Shown here piece by piece: positions 1-11,298 of a DNA stretch of 64,000 bases. The position numbers and the translations under genes are program-made. Numbering within the stretch: position 1 is the first letter of the stretch; each line of letters opens with the position of its first letter. The DNA is taken from positions 248,001-312,000 of the forward strand of contig NZ_FZOU01000001.1 of assembly GCF_900188085.1 (NCBI RefSeq). The letters are read 5' to 3'. Under the pieces are notes generated by a model. The model was not told the origin of the DNA. It searched no databases and saw only the letters and a list, made by a program, of their open reading frames with translations. Source of the stretch: Granulicella rosea (GTDB taxonomy: Bacteria; Acidobacteriota; Terriglobia; Terriglobales; Acidobacteriaceae).

Positions 1-2
1 TC

Positions 3-653
3 GTCGCCGTCCTGTTCGTCGGATGCAGTCGGGTCTCCGCCGCCACCGGCGTCGGCGTGCCCATCCCCGTCGCGGCAACCGACGATACGCTCGCCGCCAA
101 GTCCGGCCGCGAGACCGCGGTCTTCGCCGGCGGCTGTTTCTGGGGGACGCAGTCGGTCTTTCAGCGCGTCAAGGGCGTGAAGACGACCACGGCCGGATAC
201 GCCGGCGGATCGGCCGCCACCGCGACCTACGACCAGGTGACGACCGAACGCACCGGTCACGCGGAGTCGGTCGAGGTGGTCTACGACCCGTCGAAGATCA
301 CCTACGGCACGCTGCTGCGCATCTTCTTCTCGGTCGCGCACGACCCCACGCAACTGAACCGGCAGGGCAACGACGTCGGCCCCAGCTACAGGTCGGCCAT
401 CTTCTACCGGACGGACCAGCAGAAGAAGATCGCCGAGGCCTATATCGCGCAGCTCGACGCCGCGCACGTCTTCCACGGCAAGATCGTCACCGAGGTGACG
501 CCGCTGAGGAAGTTCTTCGACGCGGAAGACTATCACCAGGACTACGCGACCAAGAACCCAGGCGACTCCTACATCCAGATCTGCGATGTGCCCAAGACGG
601 CGGCGCTGAAGGAGCTTTACCCCGATCTGTTCGTGCCTTATAAAGGCCACTAA
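3..653 (+). CDS. msrA: Peptide methionine sulfoxide reductase MsrA, exported (5' end outside window)
   Basis: Reduces methionine-S-sulfoxide in proteins. The catalytic GGCFWG motif, the GYAGG segment, the HAESVEVVYDP block and the late DYHQDY motif are all visible, so the reductase domain is complete. The frame is open to the window edge and reads VAVLFVGCSR before the domain, which looks like the end of a lipoprotein signal peptide (Cys as acceptor). I therefore infer a start upstream of the window and a periplasmic, lipid-anchored enzyme; an internal GTG at 57 would give a cytoplasmic 198-residue form. A terminator hairpin follows at 671. No MsrB is visible here. Confidence 0.93.
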   Translation, partial: VAVLFVGCSRVSAATGVGVPIPVAATDDTLAAKSGRETAVFAGGCFWGTQSVFQRVKGVKTTTAGYAGGSAATATYDQVTTERTGHAESVEVVYDPSKITYGTLLRIFFSVAHDPTQLNRQGNDVGPSYRSAIFYRTDQQKKIAEAYIAQLDAAHVFHGKIVTEVTPLRKFFDAEDYHQDYATKNPGDSYIQICDVPKTAALKELYPDLFVPYKGH

Positions 654-670
654 CTTTGCCGCTGCAACGC

Positions 671-700
671 AAAAAGCCTCCCGAATCGGGAGGCTTTTTT
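671..700 (+). terminator. Rho-independent terminator of msrA
   Basis: A perfect AAAAAGCCTCCCGA / TCGGGAGGCTTTTTT inverted repeat lies 17 bases after the msrA stop, with a run of six T on the + strand. The A-run on the other side makes it potentially bidirectional. Confidence 0.9.
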
Positions 701-791
701 CATGCAGTACTACCGAAGTCTTCTTTCTGGGTTGCTGCGCACAGGGCACAAAACCGGGAACTTTCAGAGATTCGCCTTGGGCGAATAGAGA

Positions 792-820
792 ACGCCCCGG
801 AGTTGAGAGCTCCGGGGCGT
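792..820 (+). promoter_or_regulatory. Strong hairpin upstream of a microprotein gene
   Basis: An 11-bp perfect stem (ACGCCCCGGAG pairing with CTCCGGGGCGT) with a 7-base loop ends 25 bases before the ATG of the 39-residue microprotein at 846. It is followed by TTTCC rather than a long T run, then by an AAAGGAG ribosome site. It could attenuate or stabilise the message, or end transcription from upstream. Confidence 0.6.
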
Positions 821-845
821 TTCCGTAAAGAAAGGAGACTGGATC

Positions 846-965
846 ATGAGCCTATTGGGAACGGCTAAAGCTCACGGATCGATCACGTTGCCGGGAACAC
901 TCGTTGTTACCGTCACCGCGTTGGTTCTTACTGCTACGGTCATCATCGTAGTGCTGGTGTTCTAA
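846..965 (+). CDS. 39-residue single-pass membrane microprotein
   Basis: A 39-codon frame with an ATG placed 7 bases after a strong AAAGGAG ribosome site. The first 17 residues are mildly polar (MSLLGTAKAHG...). Residues about 18-39 are an uninterrupted hydrophobic helix rich in Val, Leu, Ile and Thr that runs to the stop codon. I recognise no family. It sits between the msrA terminator and an opposing csbD-like gene, so it is probably monocistronic. The upstream hairpin (792-820) and downstream stem (972-1001) bracket it as a unit. The strong ribosome site and transmembrane profile support reality; no conservation evidence is available. Confidence 0.6.
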   Translation: MSLLGTAKAHGSITLPGTLVVTVTALVLTATVIIVVLVF

Positions 966-971
966 CCTAAC

Positions 972-1001
972 CCTCCAGATCGGCGGCAACCAGTCTGGAG
1001 G
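972..1001 (+). terminator. Hairpin after the 39-residue microprotein
   Basis: CCTCCAGA and TCTGGAGG form a perfect 8-bp stem with a 14-base loop, 6 bases past the stop codon. The following bases contain only scattered T, so it is a weak terminator candidate. Confidence 0.45.
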
Positions 1002-1067
1002 CCTACTACTTTCAATATGATGCACCTAACTATTCGCAGGTGCAAGCATGATATCGGCAAATCTGGG

Positions 1068-1397
1068 TTACCGGTTCAGATCGTGCAGGGTCTCGCCTGC
1101 CGCATGCGCGAGCTGGCCGGCTGCGTCCTTGATTGTGCCGATAGCCTGATCCGCAACACCCTCGTCCGCCAGATCCTGGTCTCCGGTGACGCGGCCAAAG
1201 CCTTCTTTGACCTTGCCGACGACGTTCGTTCCAAGACCTGTGGCCCGCTGCTTCGAGCCCCAGCCAAAGGTCTTGTGCGCGGCGTCTTCGACCGAGTCCG
1301 CGCCAGTCGCATACTGCGGCGCGGTAATGCCGTTGACCAAGAGGTAGACTGCGGCGGCCAAAGCGCCGCCGGCAAGGATCCAGGGAAGCTGTTTCAT
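1068..1397 (-). CDS. CsbD-like stress protein with N-terminal membrane segment
   Basis: A 109-residue protein. Residues about 3-22 (PWILAGGALAAAVYLLVNG) form a membrane or signal segment. The C-terminal half (KVKEGFGRVTGDQDLADEG, then AIGTIKDAAGQL) matches the CsbD family, small helical stress proteins of unknown biochemistry. Start chosen at 1397 because AGGAGA lies correctly upstream; the frame is open further but carries no better site. Typical CsbD proteins are about 60-70 residues and soluble, so the membrane anchor is an addition. It is divergent from the gene at 1508. Confidence 0.8.
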   Translation of the reverse strand: MKQLPWILAGGALAAAVYLLVNGITAPQYATGADSVEDAAHKTFGWGSKQRATGLGTNVVGKVKEGFGRVTGDQDLADEGVADQAIGTIKDAAGQLAHAAGETLHDLNR

Positions 1398-1507
1398 CGG
1401 TATATCTCCTGCGCTGTTGGATGCAGAAGATGGAAGCCGTGGGATGTCCGATTCCGCAAAAATTGCATAGCATGAACAGCGGGATATCATCTATGCGAGG
1501 ACGGTGC

Positions 1508-2215
1508 GTGGACGAACCCAAGCCAAAGCGAAAGATCGCTCGAACGGTCCGCGCCGCGATCATCGGCGTCCTCGCCTGCGTCATCCTCCTGACCGTCGGC
1601 GGGTATATCGCGTCGGAGATCGAAGCATGGCATCTTGTCCAGGAGCTTGCACAGGATGAGCCTGGCCTCGACCTTCTTCCCAAACCTCTCGTAGACCGTC
1701 GCGTCGCCCAACTTGAAGGTCCGCGGATCGAACGCTACGGTATTTCCTTTCAGGTTCCGTGGAAGGAGTCCGCAAAGGAGAGACACTTCCGCTCCCTCGA
1801 AATCCTTGCCTTCGCTGGCGGAGGCAGTGTGATGATTCTCGACCCGGCGCAGCTAGGCCCCTTCGCGACAACCGGCTATGAGTCGGCGGCGGCATCTTTT
1901 CAGACGAGCCGCGCCGACGCAAGATGGTGGTGGACACCGGGAAAGAACAGAAGAACGTTTCTGTTGCTGATGGAGAAGTCGAACTTAGTCCATCCGAAAG
2001 ATACGGTTCTCTATCGCGTCGAAGGCAATGGATACCGCGGCTTTCAGTCCGGCGATCCTGAGCAGGAGCCGTTCACAGTCACACTCCATCTCTTCGACGA
2101 ACACGACCGGCACTACGAGATCATTCTCGCCACGTCGAAGGGCGCGGCGCACCCGGCCATCACGCAGCCTGAGATCAACGCCATCGTCGCCTCGATGCGC
2201 CCCGCCAAGCCGTAG
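1508..2215 (+). CDS. Hypothetical membrane-anchored protein
   Basis: About 235 residues. A short basic N-terminus (DEPKPKRKIARTV) precedes one membrane helix at residues about 12-32 (AAIIGVLACVILLTVGGYI), giving an N-in, C-out topology. The remainder is a soluble domain with no motif I recognise, ending near NAIVASMRP. I chose the GTG at 1508 because GAGGACG lies just upstream; an ATG at 1493 is possible. It faces the end of the DHA2 transporter gene 5 bases away. Function unknown. Confidence 0.7.
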   Translation: MDEPKPKRKIARTVRAAIIGVLACVILLTVGGYIASEIEAWHLVQELAQDEPGLDLLPKPLVDRRVAQLEGPRIERYGISFQVPWKESAKERHFRSLEILAFAGGGSVMILDPAQLGPFATTGYESAAASFQTSRADARWWWTPGKNRRTFLLLMEKSNLVHPKDTVLYRVEGNGYRGFQSGDPEQEPFTVTLHLFDEHDRHYEIILATSKGAAHPAITQPEINAIVASMRPAKP

Positions 2216-2220
2216 TGTTC

Positions 2221-3855
2221 TCAGTGCCCTTCCGGCAGCTTGCCGCCGAGTTTGAAGCTCGCGGTAAAGAGCACCAGCGGCGCCGCGACCAGCGTCACGA
2301 CACCCAGCACATGGAAGCAGTCCATAAACGCCAGCAGCTTCGTCTGCGATTCGAGCTGGTTGTAGTAGCGCAGGTACGCGGCGCTCATCGCGTCGACCTT
2401 CGAGAAGCCGTGTACCTGCAGGTACGCCGCCGTCTGCTGCACCGCGTCGTGCAGCGGGCCGGAGCTGGGCGCGAGGTTCGCCCCCATCACCGACTGGTGG
2501 AAGTTCTGCCGGCGCTCGGACATCGTCGTAACGAACGCCACGCCGAAGCTGCCGCCCCAGTTGCGGAAGAAGTTCGTCAGCGAACTGGCGCGGTTGTTCT
2601 GGTTCGGCTTCAACTGCGAAAGCGAGATCACCGACAACGGCACGAAGAAGAACGCATACCCAAGCCCCTGCAACGCGCGCGCCCAGGCGTAGTGCGCGTA
2701 GTCCGTGTCCAGGTTGAAGTGGCTGTAGTGAATGAACGAGATGCCGACGACCATGACCGCGCCGAACATCAGCACCTTGGGCTTGACGATTTTGCGCTGC
2801 ACGAGTTGCGCGCCTATCGGCGCCAGCAGCGTAATGACGAACGCGCCCGGCCCAAGCACCAGTCCCGCGTCGATGGCGCGGTAGCCATAGAGCGACTGCA
2901 GAAGTTGCGGAATCATCGTCGTCGACGCGAACAGGCCGAAGCCGAAGATAAAGTAAAAGACGCATCCGATGACGAAGTTGCGCGTCTGCAGCAGACGCAG
3001 GTCGATGACCGGGTCCGGATGGTGCAGCTCCCACAGGACCGCCGCCGTCATGCAGCCGATGCCGATGACGAACATCCACACGATGAACGACGAGCCGAAC
3101 CAGTCGTCGATCTGTCCGCGGTCGAGCAGCATCTCGAGCGCCGCCGACCCGATGCCGATCAGCGCGATGCCGATGCCGTCGACGCGCAGCTTGCCATCCG
3201 CGCCACGCACCGTCTTGCGCTCCTCGGCGAAGGACGCCGGATCCTGCACGAACTTGTTCGTCAGCCAGAGCGAGATCGCTCCAATGGGGATGTTGATCAG
3301 GAACACCCAGCGCCAGTTGTAGTTATCCGTAATCCAGCCGCCCAGCACCGGCCCGATCGCCGGCGCCGTGACGATCGCGACCGTGTACAGCGCGAAGGCC
3401 GAGGCGCGCTTCTCCGGCGGGAAGGTATCGACCAGGATCGCCTGCTCGACCGGCGCGAGGCCGCCGCCGCCGATGCCCTGCAGCACCCGCGCCATCAGCA
3501 TGACGCCCAGCGTCGGCGCGACGCCGCAGAAGAACGACGTGATGGTAAACAGCGCCACGCAGGCCATGTAGTAGTTCTTGCGGCCGAAGACGCGCGAGAG
3601 CCACGCGCTCATCGGCAGCACGACCGCGTTCGCGACGAGGTACGTCGTCAGAATCCAGGTCACCTCGTCGAACGAACGGCCCAGACCACCGGCAATATAC
3701 GGCAGAGAGACGTTGGCGATGGAGGTATCGAGCAGCTCCATGAAGGTCGCCAGCGTTACCGTCAGCGCGATCACCCAGGGGTTGATGCCGCGGCGCGCGA
3801 TCTCCTGGTCGGGACGTTCGTGGATGACGGCTGCAGTGGCCATAATGAGGGGCAT
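2221..3855 (-). CDS. DHA2-family (EmrB/QacA-type) 14-helix MFS drug efflux transporter
   Basis: Proton-driven multidrug exporter of the inner membrane. The DTSIANVSLPYI segment in the first helix, the motif around RVFGRKN, and PAIGPVLGGWI (antiporter motif C) identify the DHA2 branch. Length of about 540 residues and about 14 hydrophobic segments fit. The start is uncertain: ATG at 3855 has GGAG only one base away, and ATG at 3843 is an alternative. The divergent tetR gene at 3969 and the palindrome between them indicate repression by that regulator. No adjacent EmrA-type adaptor is present. Confidence 0.9.
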   Translation of the reverse strand: MPLIMATAAVIHERPDQEIARRGINPWVIALTVTLATFMELLDTSIANVSLPYIAGGLGRSFDEVTWILTTYLVANAVVLPMSAWLSRVFGRKNYYMACVALFTITSFFCGVAPTLGVMLMARVLQGIGGGGLAPVEQAILVDTFPPEKRASAFALYTVAIVTAPAIGPVLGGWITDNYNWRWVFLINIPIGAISLWLTNKFVQDPASFAEERKTVRGADGKLRVDGIGIALIGIGSAALEMLLDRGQIDDWFGSSFIVWMFVIGIGCMTAAVLWELHHPDPVIDLRLLQTRNFVIGCVFYFIFGFGLFASTTMIPQLLQSLYGYRAIDAGLVLGPGAFVITLLAPIGAQLVQRKIVKPKVLMFGAVMVVGISFIHYSHFNLDTDYAHYAWARALQGLGYAFFFVPLSVISLSQLKPNQNNRASSLTNFFRNWGGSFGVAFVTTMSERRQNFHQSVMGANLAPSSGPLHDAVQQTAAYLQVHGFSKVDAMSAAYLRYYNQLESQTKLLAFMDCFHVLGVVTLVAAPLVLFTASFKLGGKLPEGH

Positions 3856-3871
3856 GCTCCAAACTGTGAGA

Positions 3872-3899
3872 ATAAAAGAGACCGAGTGGTTTCTTTTAT
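3872..3899. promoter_or_regulatory. TetR-type operator palindrome between pump and repressor
   Basis: A 28-bp interrupted palindrome: ATAAAAGA and ACC on the left mirror GGT and TCTTTTAT on the right around a GAGT centre, with one mismatched pair. It lies in the divergent intergenic region 17 bases from the pump ATG at 3855. A TATAAT box at 3897-3902 on the + strand overlaps its right edge, so occupancy should block transcription of the repressor gene and the pump. Confidence 0.75.
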
Positions 3900-3968
3900 A
3901 ATAAGATTCGGCGGAGCAGGGGTTGGATGCGCGATCTTTTTCGGCGTCCAATATCGAGGGGGCTTGCG

Positions 3969-4571
3969 ATGGCTGAAACCGTGACCAAAGGCGATCAAAC
4001 GCGGCAACGCATTATTGAGCAGTCGGCGCCGCTGTTCAACCAGCGCGGCTTCGCGGGCTGCTCCATGCAGGACATCATGCAGGCGACGGGGCTCGAAAAG
4101 GGCGGCCTGTACCGGCACTTCACCAGCAAGGAAGAGCTCGCCGCGGAGGCCTTCCGCTACGCCTCCGCCCGGTCGATCGCCCGCCGCATGGCCATCGTCG
4201 AGCAGACCGAGGGCTCCGTGGCGAAGCTGCGCGCGCTGGTGCACGCCTTCGTCCATGTGCCGTCGCAGATCCCCGGCGGCTGCGTGCTGATGAACACGGC
4301 CATCGACGCGGACGACACCAACCCCACGCTGCGGCAACTTGCGTACGACAGCATTCAGCGGTGGAAGTCGCTGCTGATCCGGGTCGTCGAAGAGGGCATC
4401 GAGACCGGCGAGGTCCGCCCCGAGACCGAGCCCCGACGCATCGCAAATACGCTCATCGCGACGCTCGAAGGCGCGCTGATGATCAGCCGTCTGGAGGGCG
4501 ACCGGAAGGCGCTGGAGGACGTGGAAGTGGTATTGAACGGCGTGCTGGATGGGATCGCGGCGCCGATCTAA
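3969..4571 (+). CDS. TetR/AcrR-family transcriptional repressor
   Basis: A 200-residue regulator. Residues about 10-55 form the TetR helix-turn-helix domain (TRQRIIEQSAPLFNQRGF ... GLEKGGLYRHFTSKEEL), and the rest is an all-helical ligand-binding domain. The ATG at 3969 has GAGGGGG upstream. It is divergent from a DHA2 efflux pump, and the shared palindrome at 3872 is its likely operator, so a pump substrate or toxic compound is the probable inducer. The ligand cannot be predicted from sequence. Confidence 0.93.
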   Translation: MAETVTKGDQTRQRIIEQSAPLFNQRGFAGCSMQDIMQATGLEKGGLYRHFTSKEELAAEAFRYASARSIARRMAIVEQTEGSVAKLRALVHAFVHVPSQIPGGCVLMNTAIDADDTNPTLRQLAYDSIQRWKSLLIRVVEEGIETGEVRPETEPRRIANTLIATLEGALMISRLEGDRKALEDVEVVLNGVLDGIAAPI

Positions 4572-4594
4572 ATATACGGTTGACAGGATATATT
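4571..4594 (+). promoter_or_regulatory. Candidate promoter/operator of the higBA-like pair
   Basis: Inverted repeat AATATA / TATATT (4571-4576 and 4589-4594) flanks a consensus TTGACA at 4580-4585, immediately after the tetR stop. A weak TAATCT lies 17 bases further on. A repeat straddling a -35 box upstream of a toxin-antitoxin operon fits antitoxin autorepression; this is inference. Confidence 0.5.
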
Positions 4595-4614
4595 GTGAGA
4601 CGTAATCTCGAGTC

Positions 4615-5019
4615 GTGTGGACCGTCCTTGTAGGCGAGGAGTTTGATCCAGAGTTGCTGGCGCTGGACCCTGAGGTTCAAGATGCCCTCTTCAAGATGGT
4701 CCGTTTGCTCCAACAGTTTGGACCTCAGCTTGGCAGACCGCATGTCGATACGCTGAAGGATTCGAAGCACACCAACATGAAGGAGCTGCGCTTCGACGCG
4801 ATGGACGGCGTCTGGCGCGTCGCCTTTGCCTTCGATCCAGATCGCCAGGCGATTCTACTCATCGCGGGCGATAAGTCCGGTGGGAGCCAGACACGTTTTT
4901 ACCGGGAACTGATCCGAAGAGCAGACATCCGATTCGATGCCCACCTCGCTCGTCTCCAGGCCGCGGCAGACGACGCCAACAAGGCAACCAAGAAGAAGAG
5001 CAACAAGAAAGGAAGATAA
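4615..5019 (+). CDS. HigB-type toxin (RelE superfamily, phage Gp49-like/DUF891)
   Basis: A 134-residue protein. The core pattern (LLQQFGPQLGRPHVDTLKDSKHTNMKELRF, then WRVAFAFDPDRQAILL and GDKSG) is that of Gp49-like/DUF891 toxins, mRNA interferases of the HigB group. It starts at GTG 4615, runs 3 bases short of the antitoxin ATG, and so has the toxin-first order of higBA. The tail is basic (KKKSNKKGR). Family assignment is from pattern recognition; the mRNA target is unknown. Confidence 0.82.
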   Translation: MWTVLVGEEFDPELLALDPEVQDALFKMVRLLQQFGPQLGRPHVDTLKDSKHTNMKELRFDAMDGVWRVAFAFDPDRQAILLIAGDKSGGSQTRFYRELIRRADIRFDAHLARLQAAADDANKATKKKSNKKGR

Positions 5020-5022
5020 CTC

Positions 5023-8641
<3,619 letters not shown>

Positions 8642-9012
8642 GGTCGGTTGTCAGGTCTGTTGGCGCGCTCCACCGACCTGTCATCCTGAACGAAGTGAAG
8701 GACCTGCTTCTCTGTTTGAAGCGCAACCGCCGCCGGCGCGGCCACGGGCGAGAAGCAGGTCCTTCGACTCCGCTCAGGATGACAGGCTTTTTTTTGCTGG
8801 GTTCGAAAGATCGAACCCAATCGCGATCCAACCCAAATCCATCGACCGACGGCTTCTCCGCAGCAGCGCGCCAGAGCATGGCTATCCCCCGATCGGGGCA
8901 GACCTGGTTACCACCGTGGTTCGCCTACGCCCCACCTCGGGGCGATGGCGAGCTCCGCCAGGCGGCGCGAGACTGGTCTTGTCAGCAACGACTGACCAGA
9001 AAAGAGATCGCC
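8642..9012. other. Gene-free stretch upstream of the microprotein array
   Basis: About 370 bases with no convincing gene. It holds repeat-A copy 8677-8786, a perfect 9-bp hairpin TGGGTTCGA/TCGAACCCA at 8798-8819, and an imperfect hairpin CTGGTC ... GACCAG at 8973-8999 just before the first microprotein ribosome site. Confidence 0.6.
8677..8786. repeat. Inverted repeat family A, full copy
   Basis: Left arm CCTGTCATCCTGA ... GAAGGACCTGCTTCTC pairs with right arm GAGAAGCAGGTCCTTC ... TCAGGATGACAGG across a short GC-rich centre. Lies after the YdjM-like gene and could act as a transcript 3' structure. Confidence 0.9.
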
Positions 9013-9102
9013 ATGCACGACATCCTGATTGCCTCCGCGTTCGTTCTCATGCTCCTCGCCCCCTGCTTCAGCTCGCTCTTCAGCTCGAAGGAATCGGCAT
9101 AG
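9013..9102 (+). CDS. Membrane microprotein 1 of a tandem array (29 residues)
   Basis: A 29-codon frame starting MHDILIASAF and continuing as one hydrophobic helix (VLMLLAPCF) with a short polar tail (SSKESA). An AAAGAGA ribosome site lies just upstream, preceded by hairpin 8973-8999. It shares the pattern MH-D/E-hydrophobic-L-hydrophobic-A with two neighbours on the same strand, and Pro falls at the same place in all three. Duplication with conserved start context argues for real genes. The size and profile recall type I toxin peptides and other small stress membrane proteins, but I cannot assign a family. Confidence 0.65.
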   Translation: MHDILIASAFVLMLLAPCFSSLFSSKESA

Positions 9103-9229
9103 CAAATCCCCCAAAGGTGTTAGTCCGGCTGGCGCCTTCGTCCGGCGCGCATCGACCAACGAGCGATGTTGTATTTCGCGACACAGGCCGAGACTTGGAT
9201 CTGTAAGCCGATGGGAAGGGAGTAACACC

Positions 9230-9325
9230 ATGCACGACGTACTTGTAGCTGCCTCGTTCCTCGCCATGATCGTCGTACCCAGCTTCGTCTCCCTGCGCAC
9301 CGCCCCGACGGACGACGCGCAGTAA
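9230..9325 (+). CDS. Membrane microprotein 2 of a tandem array (31 residues)
   Basis: A 31-codon frame starting MHDVLVAASFLAMIVVPSF, with a polar tail ending TDDAQ. AGGGAG lies 6 bases before the ATG. It is paralogous to the frames at 9013 and 9368: identical MHD start, small residues at positions 7-9, Phe at 10, Met at 13 and Pro at 17. The 127-base spacer before it carries no other gene. Confidence 0.65.
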   Translation: MHDVLVAASFLAMIVVPSFVSLRTAPTDDAQ

Positions 9326-9333
9326 ACCGCAAG

Positions 9334-9351
9334 GATCGGCCAGGGCCGATC
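9334..9351 (+). promoter_or_regulatory. Hairpin directly upstream of microprotein 3
   Basis: GATCGGC and GCCGATC form a 7-bp perfect stem with a CAGG loop, ending two bases before the GAAAGAGAG ribosome region of the frame at 9368. Hairpins also precede the frames at 846 and 9013. Confidence 0.5.
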
Positions 9352-9367
9352 GGAAAGAGAGTCTCCC

Positions 9368-9463
9368 ATGCATGAACTTCTCGTAGCCGGCGCTTTCATC
9401 GCCATGATCCTGATCCCCTGCATCGCCTCCGCCGCCGGTTCCAGCACGGAAGAAGCGCTGTAA
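9368..9463 (+). CDS. Membrane microprotein 3 of a tandem array (31 residues)
   Basis: A 31-codon frame starting MHELLVAGAFIAMILIPC and ending in the acidic tail STEEAL. AAAGAGAG lies about 8 bases before the ATG. It is paralogous to 9013 and 9230, with the same MH-acidic start, hydrophobic core, Met at 13, Pro at 17 and charged tail. It ends 97 bases before the murJ start, in the same direction, so co-transcription with murJ is possible. Confidence 0.65.
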   Translation: MHELLVAGAFIAMILIPCIASAAGSSTEEAL

Positions 9464-9560
9464 GCTCCGTTCGACCCCTTGTCCGCCCGGCCTTTGCATA
9501 AGGTGACGCGGCAAAACGCCTTCGCGGCCACGGCGAAGACGTTAGACTGAAGCAAGCACC

Positions 9561-11156
9561 GTGGCCACCCTCGATACGCCCAACCCGGTTTCCGCCCCCC
9601 CCGCCAGCCTGCTCGCGCGGCTGCGCCCCACCGGCTCGCTCAGCGCGTATGCGGCAACGCTGCTGCTGATGTCGTCGTCGCTGCTCTCGGGCGTGCTGGG
9701 GCTGGTTCGCACCAAATACATCGCGCACGTCTTCGGCGCGGGCAAGGTCACGGACGCCTATCTCAAGGCATTCGACCTGCCCGACATGATCTACTACTTC
9801 CTCGTCGGCGGCGTCGCGTCCATCACGCTCGTCACCATCCTGAATCGCTATCGCGAGGCGGGCGACGAGGCGGGCGCCGACCGCGCTCTCTCCATCGTGC
9901 TGAACGCCATGACCGCCGTGCTGACCGCGGGCATCGTGCTGGCGGAGATCTTCACGCCGCTCTACGTCCACACCTTCGCGCCAAAGTTCGACGCGGAGAC
10001 CACCGCGCTGTGCATCTCGCTCACCCGCGTCCTGCTGCCCGCGCAGCTCTTCTTCTTCGTGGGCGGCGTGCTGGGCTCGCGGCTGCTGGTGCGCAAGATC
10101 TTCATCTACCAGGCGATCACGCCGCTGATCTACAACCTGGGCATCATCCTGGGCGGCGTCTTTCTTTCGGCGCGGTACGGCATCTACTCGCTCGCCATCG
10201 GCGCGGTCGTGGGCGCATGCCTGGGGTCGGCGCTGCTGAACGCCCTGGGCGTGTTTCGCGGCGGCATGCGTTACCACGCGATCCTGAACTTCCACGATCC
10301 GGCGTTCACGGAGTGGCTGCGGCTTTCGCTGCCGCTGATCGTCGGCGTCTCGCTGACCATGGCCGATAAGTGGATTCTCGGCTACTACGCCTCCGCCGAC
10401 AAGGGCGCGATCACCCGGCTGAACACCGCCAAGACGCTCTTCAACGCGCCGCTGAGCATCATCGGCTTCGCGGCCGGAGCGGCCTCGCTGCCCTTCTTTT
10501 CCTCACTCTTTGCACAGGACCGGATGTACGACTTCAACGCCGCGGTCAGCCGCTCGGTCTCGCGTCTGCTGGCTGTTTCGGTGCTGCTGACCGGCTGGAT
10601 GATCGCGCTTGCGATGCCGATCGTCGATCTGCTGCGCGGCGGCGCGTTCACGCACGACGACGCGGTTTCGACCGCGCGCTATATGGCGCTGTTCGCCGTC
10701 TCGCTGGCGCTGTGGGCGGCGCAGGGCATCTACGCCCGCGCGTTCTACGCGGCGCGCAACACGCTGACGCCGGCCATCTCCGGCACGGCGGTCACACTGC
10801 TCTCGATTCCCGTCTACGGCACGCTCTTCCACCACATCGGCATCGATGGGCTGGCGATCGCGTCGGACCTCGGCATTCTCGCGCACACCCTATCGCTGGC
10901 CGTGCTGCTGCACAAGAAGCGGCTGGTCAGCATCGCGTCCCTTGAGAGCGGCGAACTGCTGCGGTCGCTGGGCGCGGCCATCCTGGGATTTTTTGGCGCA
11001 CGCTCCGTCGTCCGCCTGTTGCCGCTGGGCAAGGGCCACCTGGCCGACGTACTGGTCATTCTGGCCGCGAGCATTGTCTGGGCCGGACTTTGCTATGCGA
11101 CGCTGCAGCTCTCGGGTTCCAGGCTGATCGACCAACTGCGCCGGCGCGGGAAGTAG
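9561..11156 (+). CDS. murJ: Lipid II flippase MurJ
   Basis: Moves lipid-linked peptidoglycan precursor across the inner membrane. The 531-residue length, about 14 hydrophobic helices and the N-terminal pattern (LLSGVLGLVRTKYIAHVFGAG, KVTDAYLKAFDLPDM) mark the MurJ/MviN branch of the MOP superfamily. Start is the GTG at 9561; no strong ribosome site is seen. No other mur genes are adjacent. The microprotein array lies just upstream on the same strand. Confidence 0.92.
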   Translation: MATLDTPNPVSAPPASLLARLRPTGSLSAYAATLLLMSSSLLSGVLGLVRTKYIAHVFGAGKVTDAYLKAFDLPDMIYYFLVGGVASITLVTILNRYREAGDEAGADRALSIVLNAMTAVLTAGIVLAEIFTPLYVHTFAPKFDAETTALCISLTRVLLPAQLFFFVGGVLGSRLLVRKIFIYQAITPLIYNLGIILGGVFLSARYGIYSLAIGAVVGACLGSALLNALGVFRGGMRYHAILNFHDPAFTEWLRLSLPLIVGVSLTMADKWILGYYASADKGAITRLNTAKTLFNAPLSIIGFAAGAASLPFFSSLFAQDRMYDFNAAVSRSVSRLLAVSVLLTGWMIALAMPIVDLLRGGAFTHDDAVSTARYMALFAVSLALWAAQGIYARAFYAARNTLTPAISGTAVTLLSIPVYGTLFHHIGIDGLAIASDLGILAHTLSLAVLLHKKRLVSIASLESGELLRSLGAAILGFFGARSVVRLLPLGKGHLADVLVILAASIVWAGLCYATLQLSGSRLIDQLRRRGK

Positions 11157-11178
11157 GGGTTCACTCCCCCGCAAAAAT

Positions 11179-11274
11179 ATCATCCCAAACGCGGTGAAGG
11201 ATCTGCTTTCTTCCTAAAGCGCCTCGACCTCTTCGGGCAAAAAGCAGGTCCTTCGACTCCGCTCAGGATGACAG
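11179..11274. repeat. Inverted repeat family A, diverged copy
   Basis: The right arm (AAAGCAGGTCCTTCGACTCC then GCTCAGGATGACA) is canonical, while the left arm has drifted (ATCATCCCAAACGCGGTGAAGG). It lies between the convergent murJ and DUF4142 genes. Confidence 0.8.
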
Positions 11275-11298
11275 ATTTGAGGGGCGAAAAACTCGTCC

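Noticed and set aside
23..643. Arg-rich frame overlapping msrA
   Set aside because: It is the +2 shadow of a GC-rich gene; composition is dominated by Arg and the overlapping frame is an unmistakable MsrA.
2215..3984. 589-codon frame antisense to the efflux pump
   Set aside because: Charged low-complexity product rich in Arg, His and Asp, typical of the antisense frame of a high-GC gene; the pump on the other strand has clear motifs.
8798..8819. Terminator at the TGGGTTCGA hairpin
   Set aside because: The T run precedes rather than follows the hairpin on the + strand, and on the minus strand it becomes an A run.
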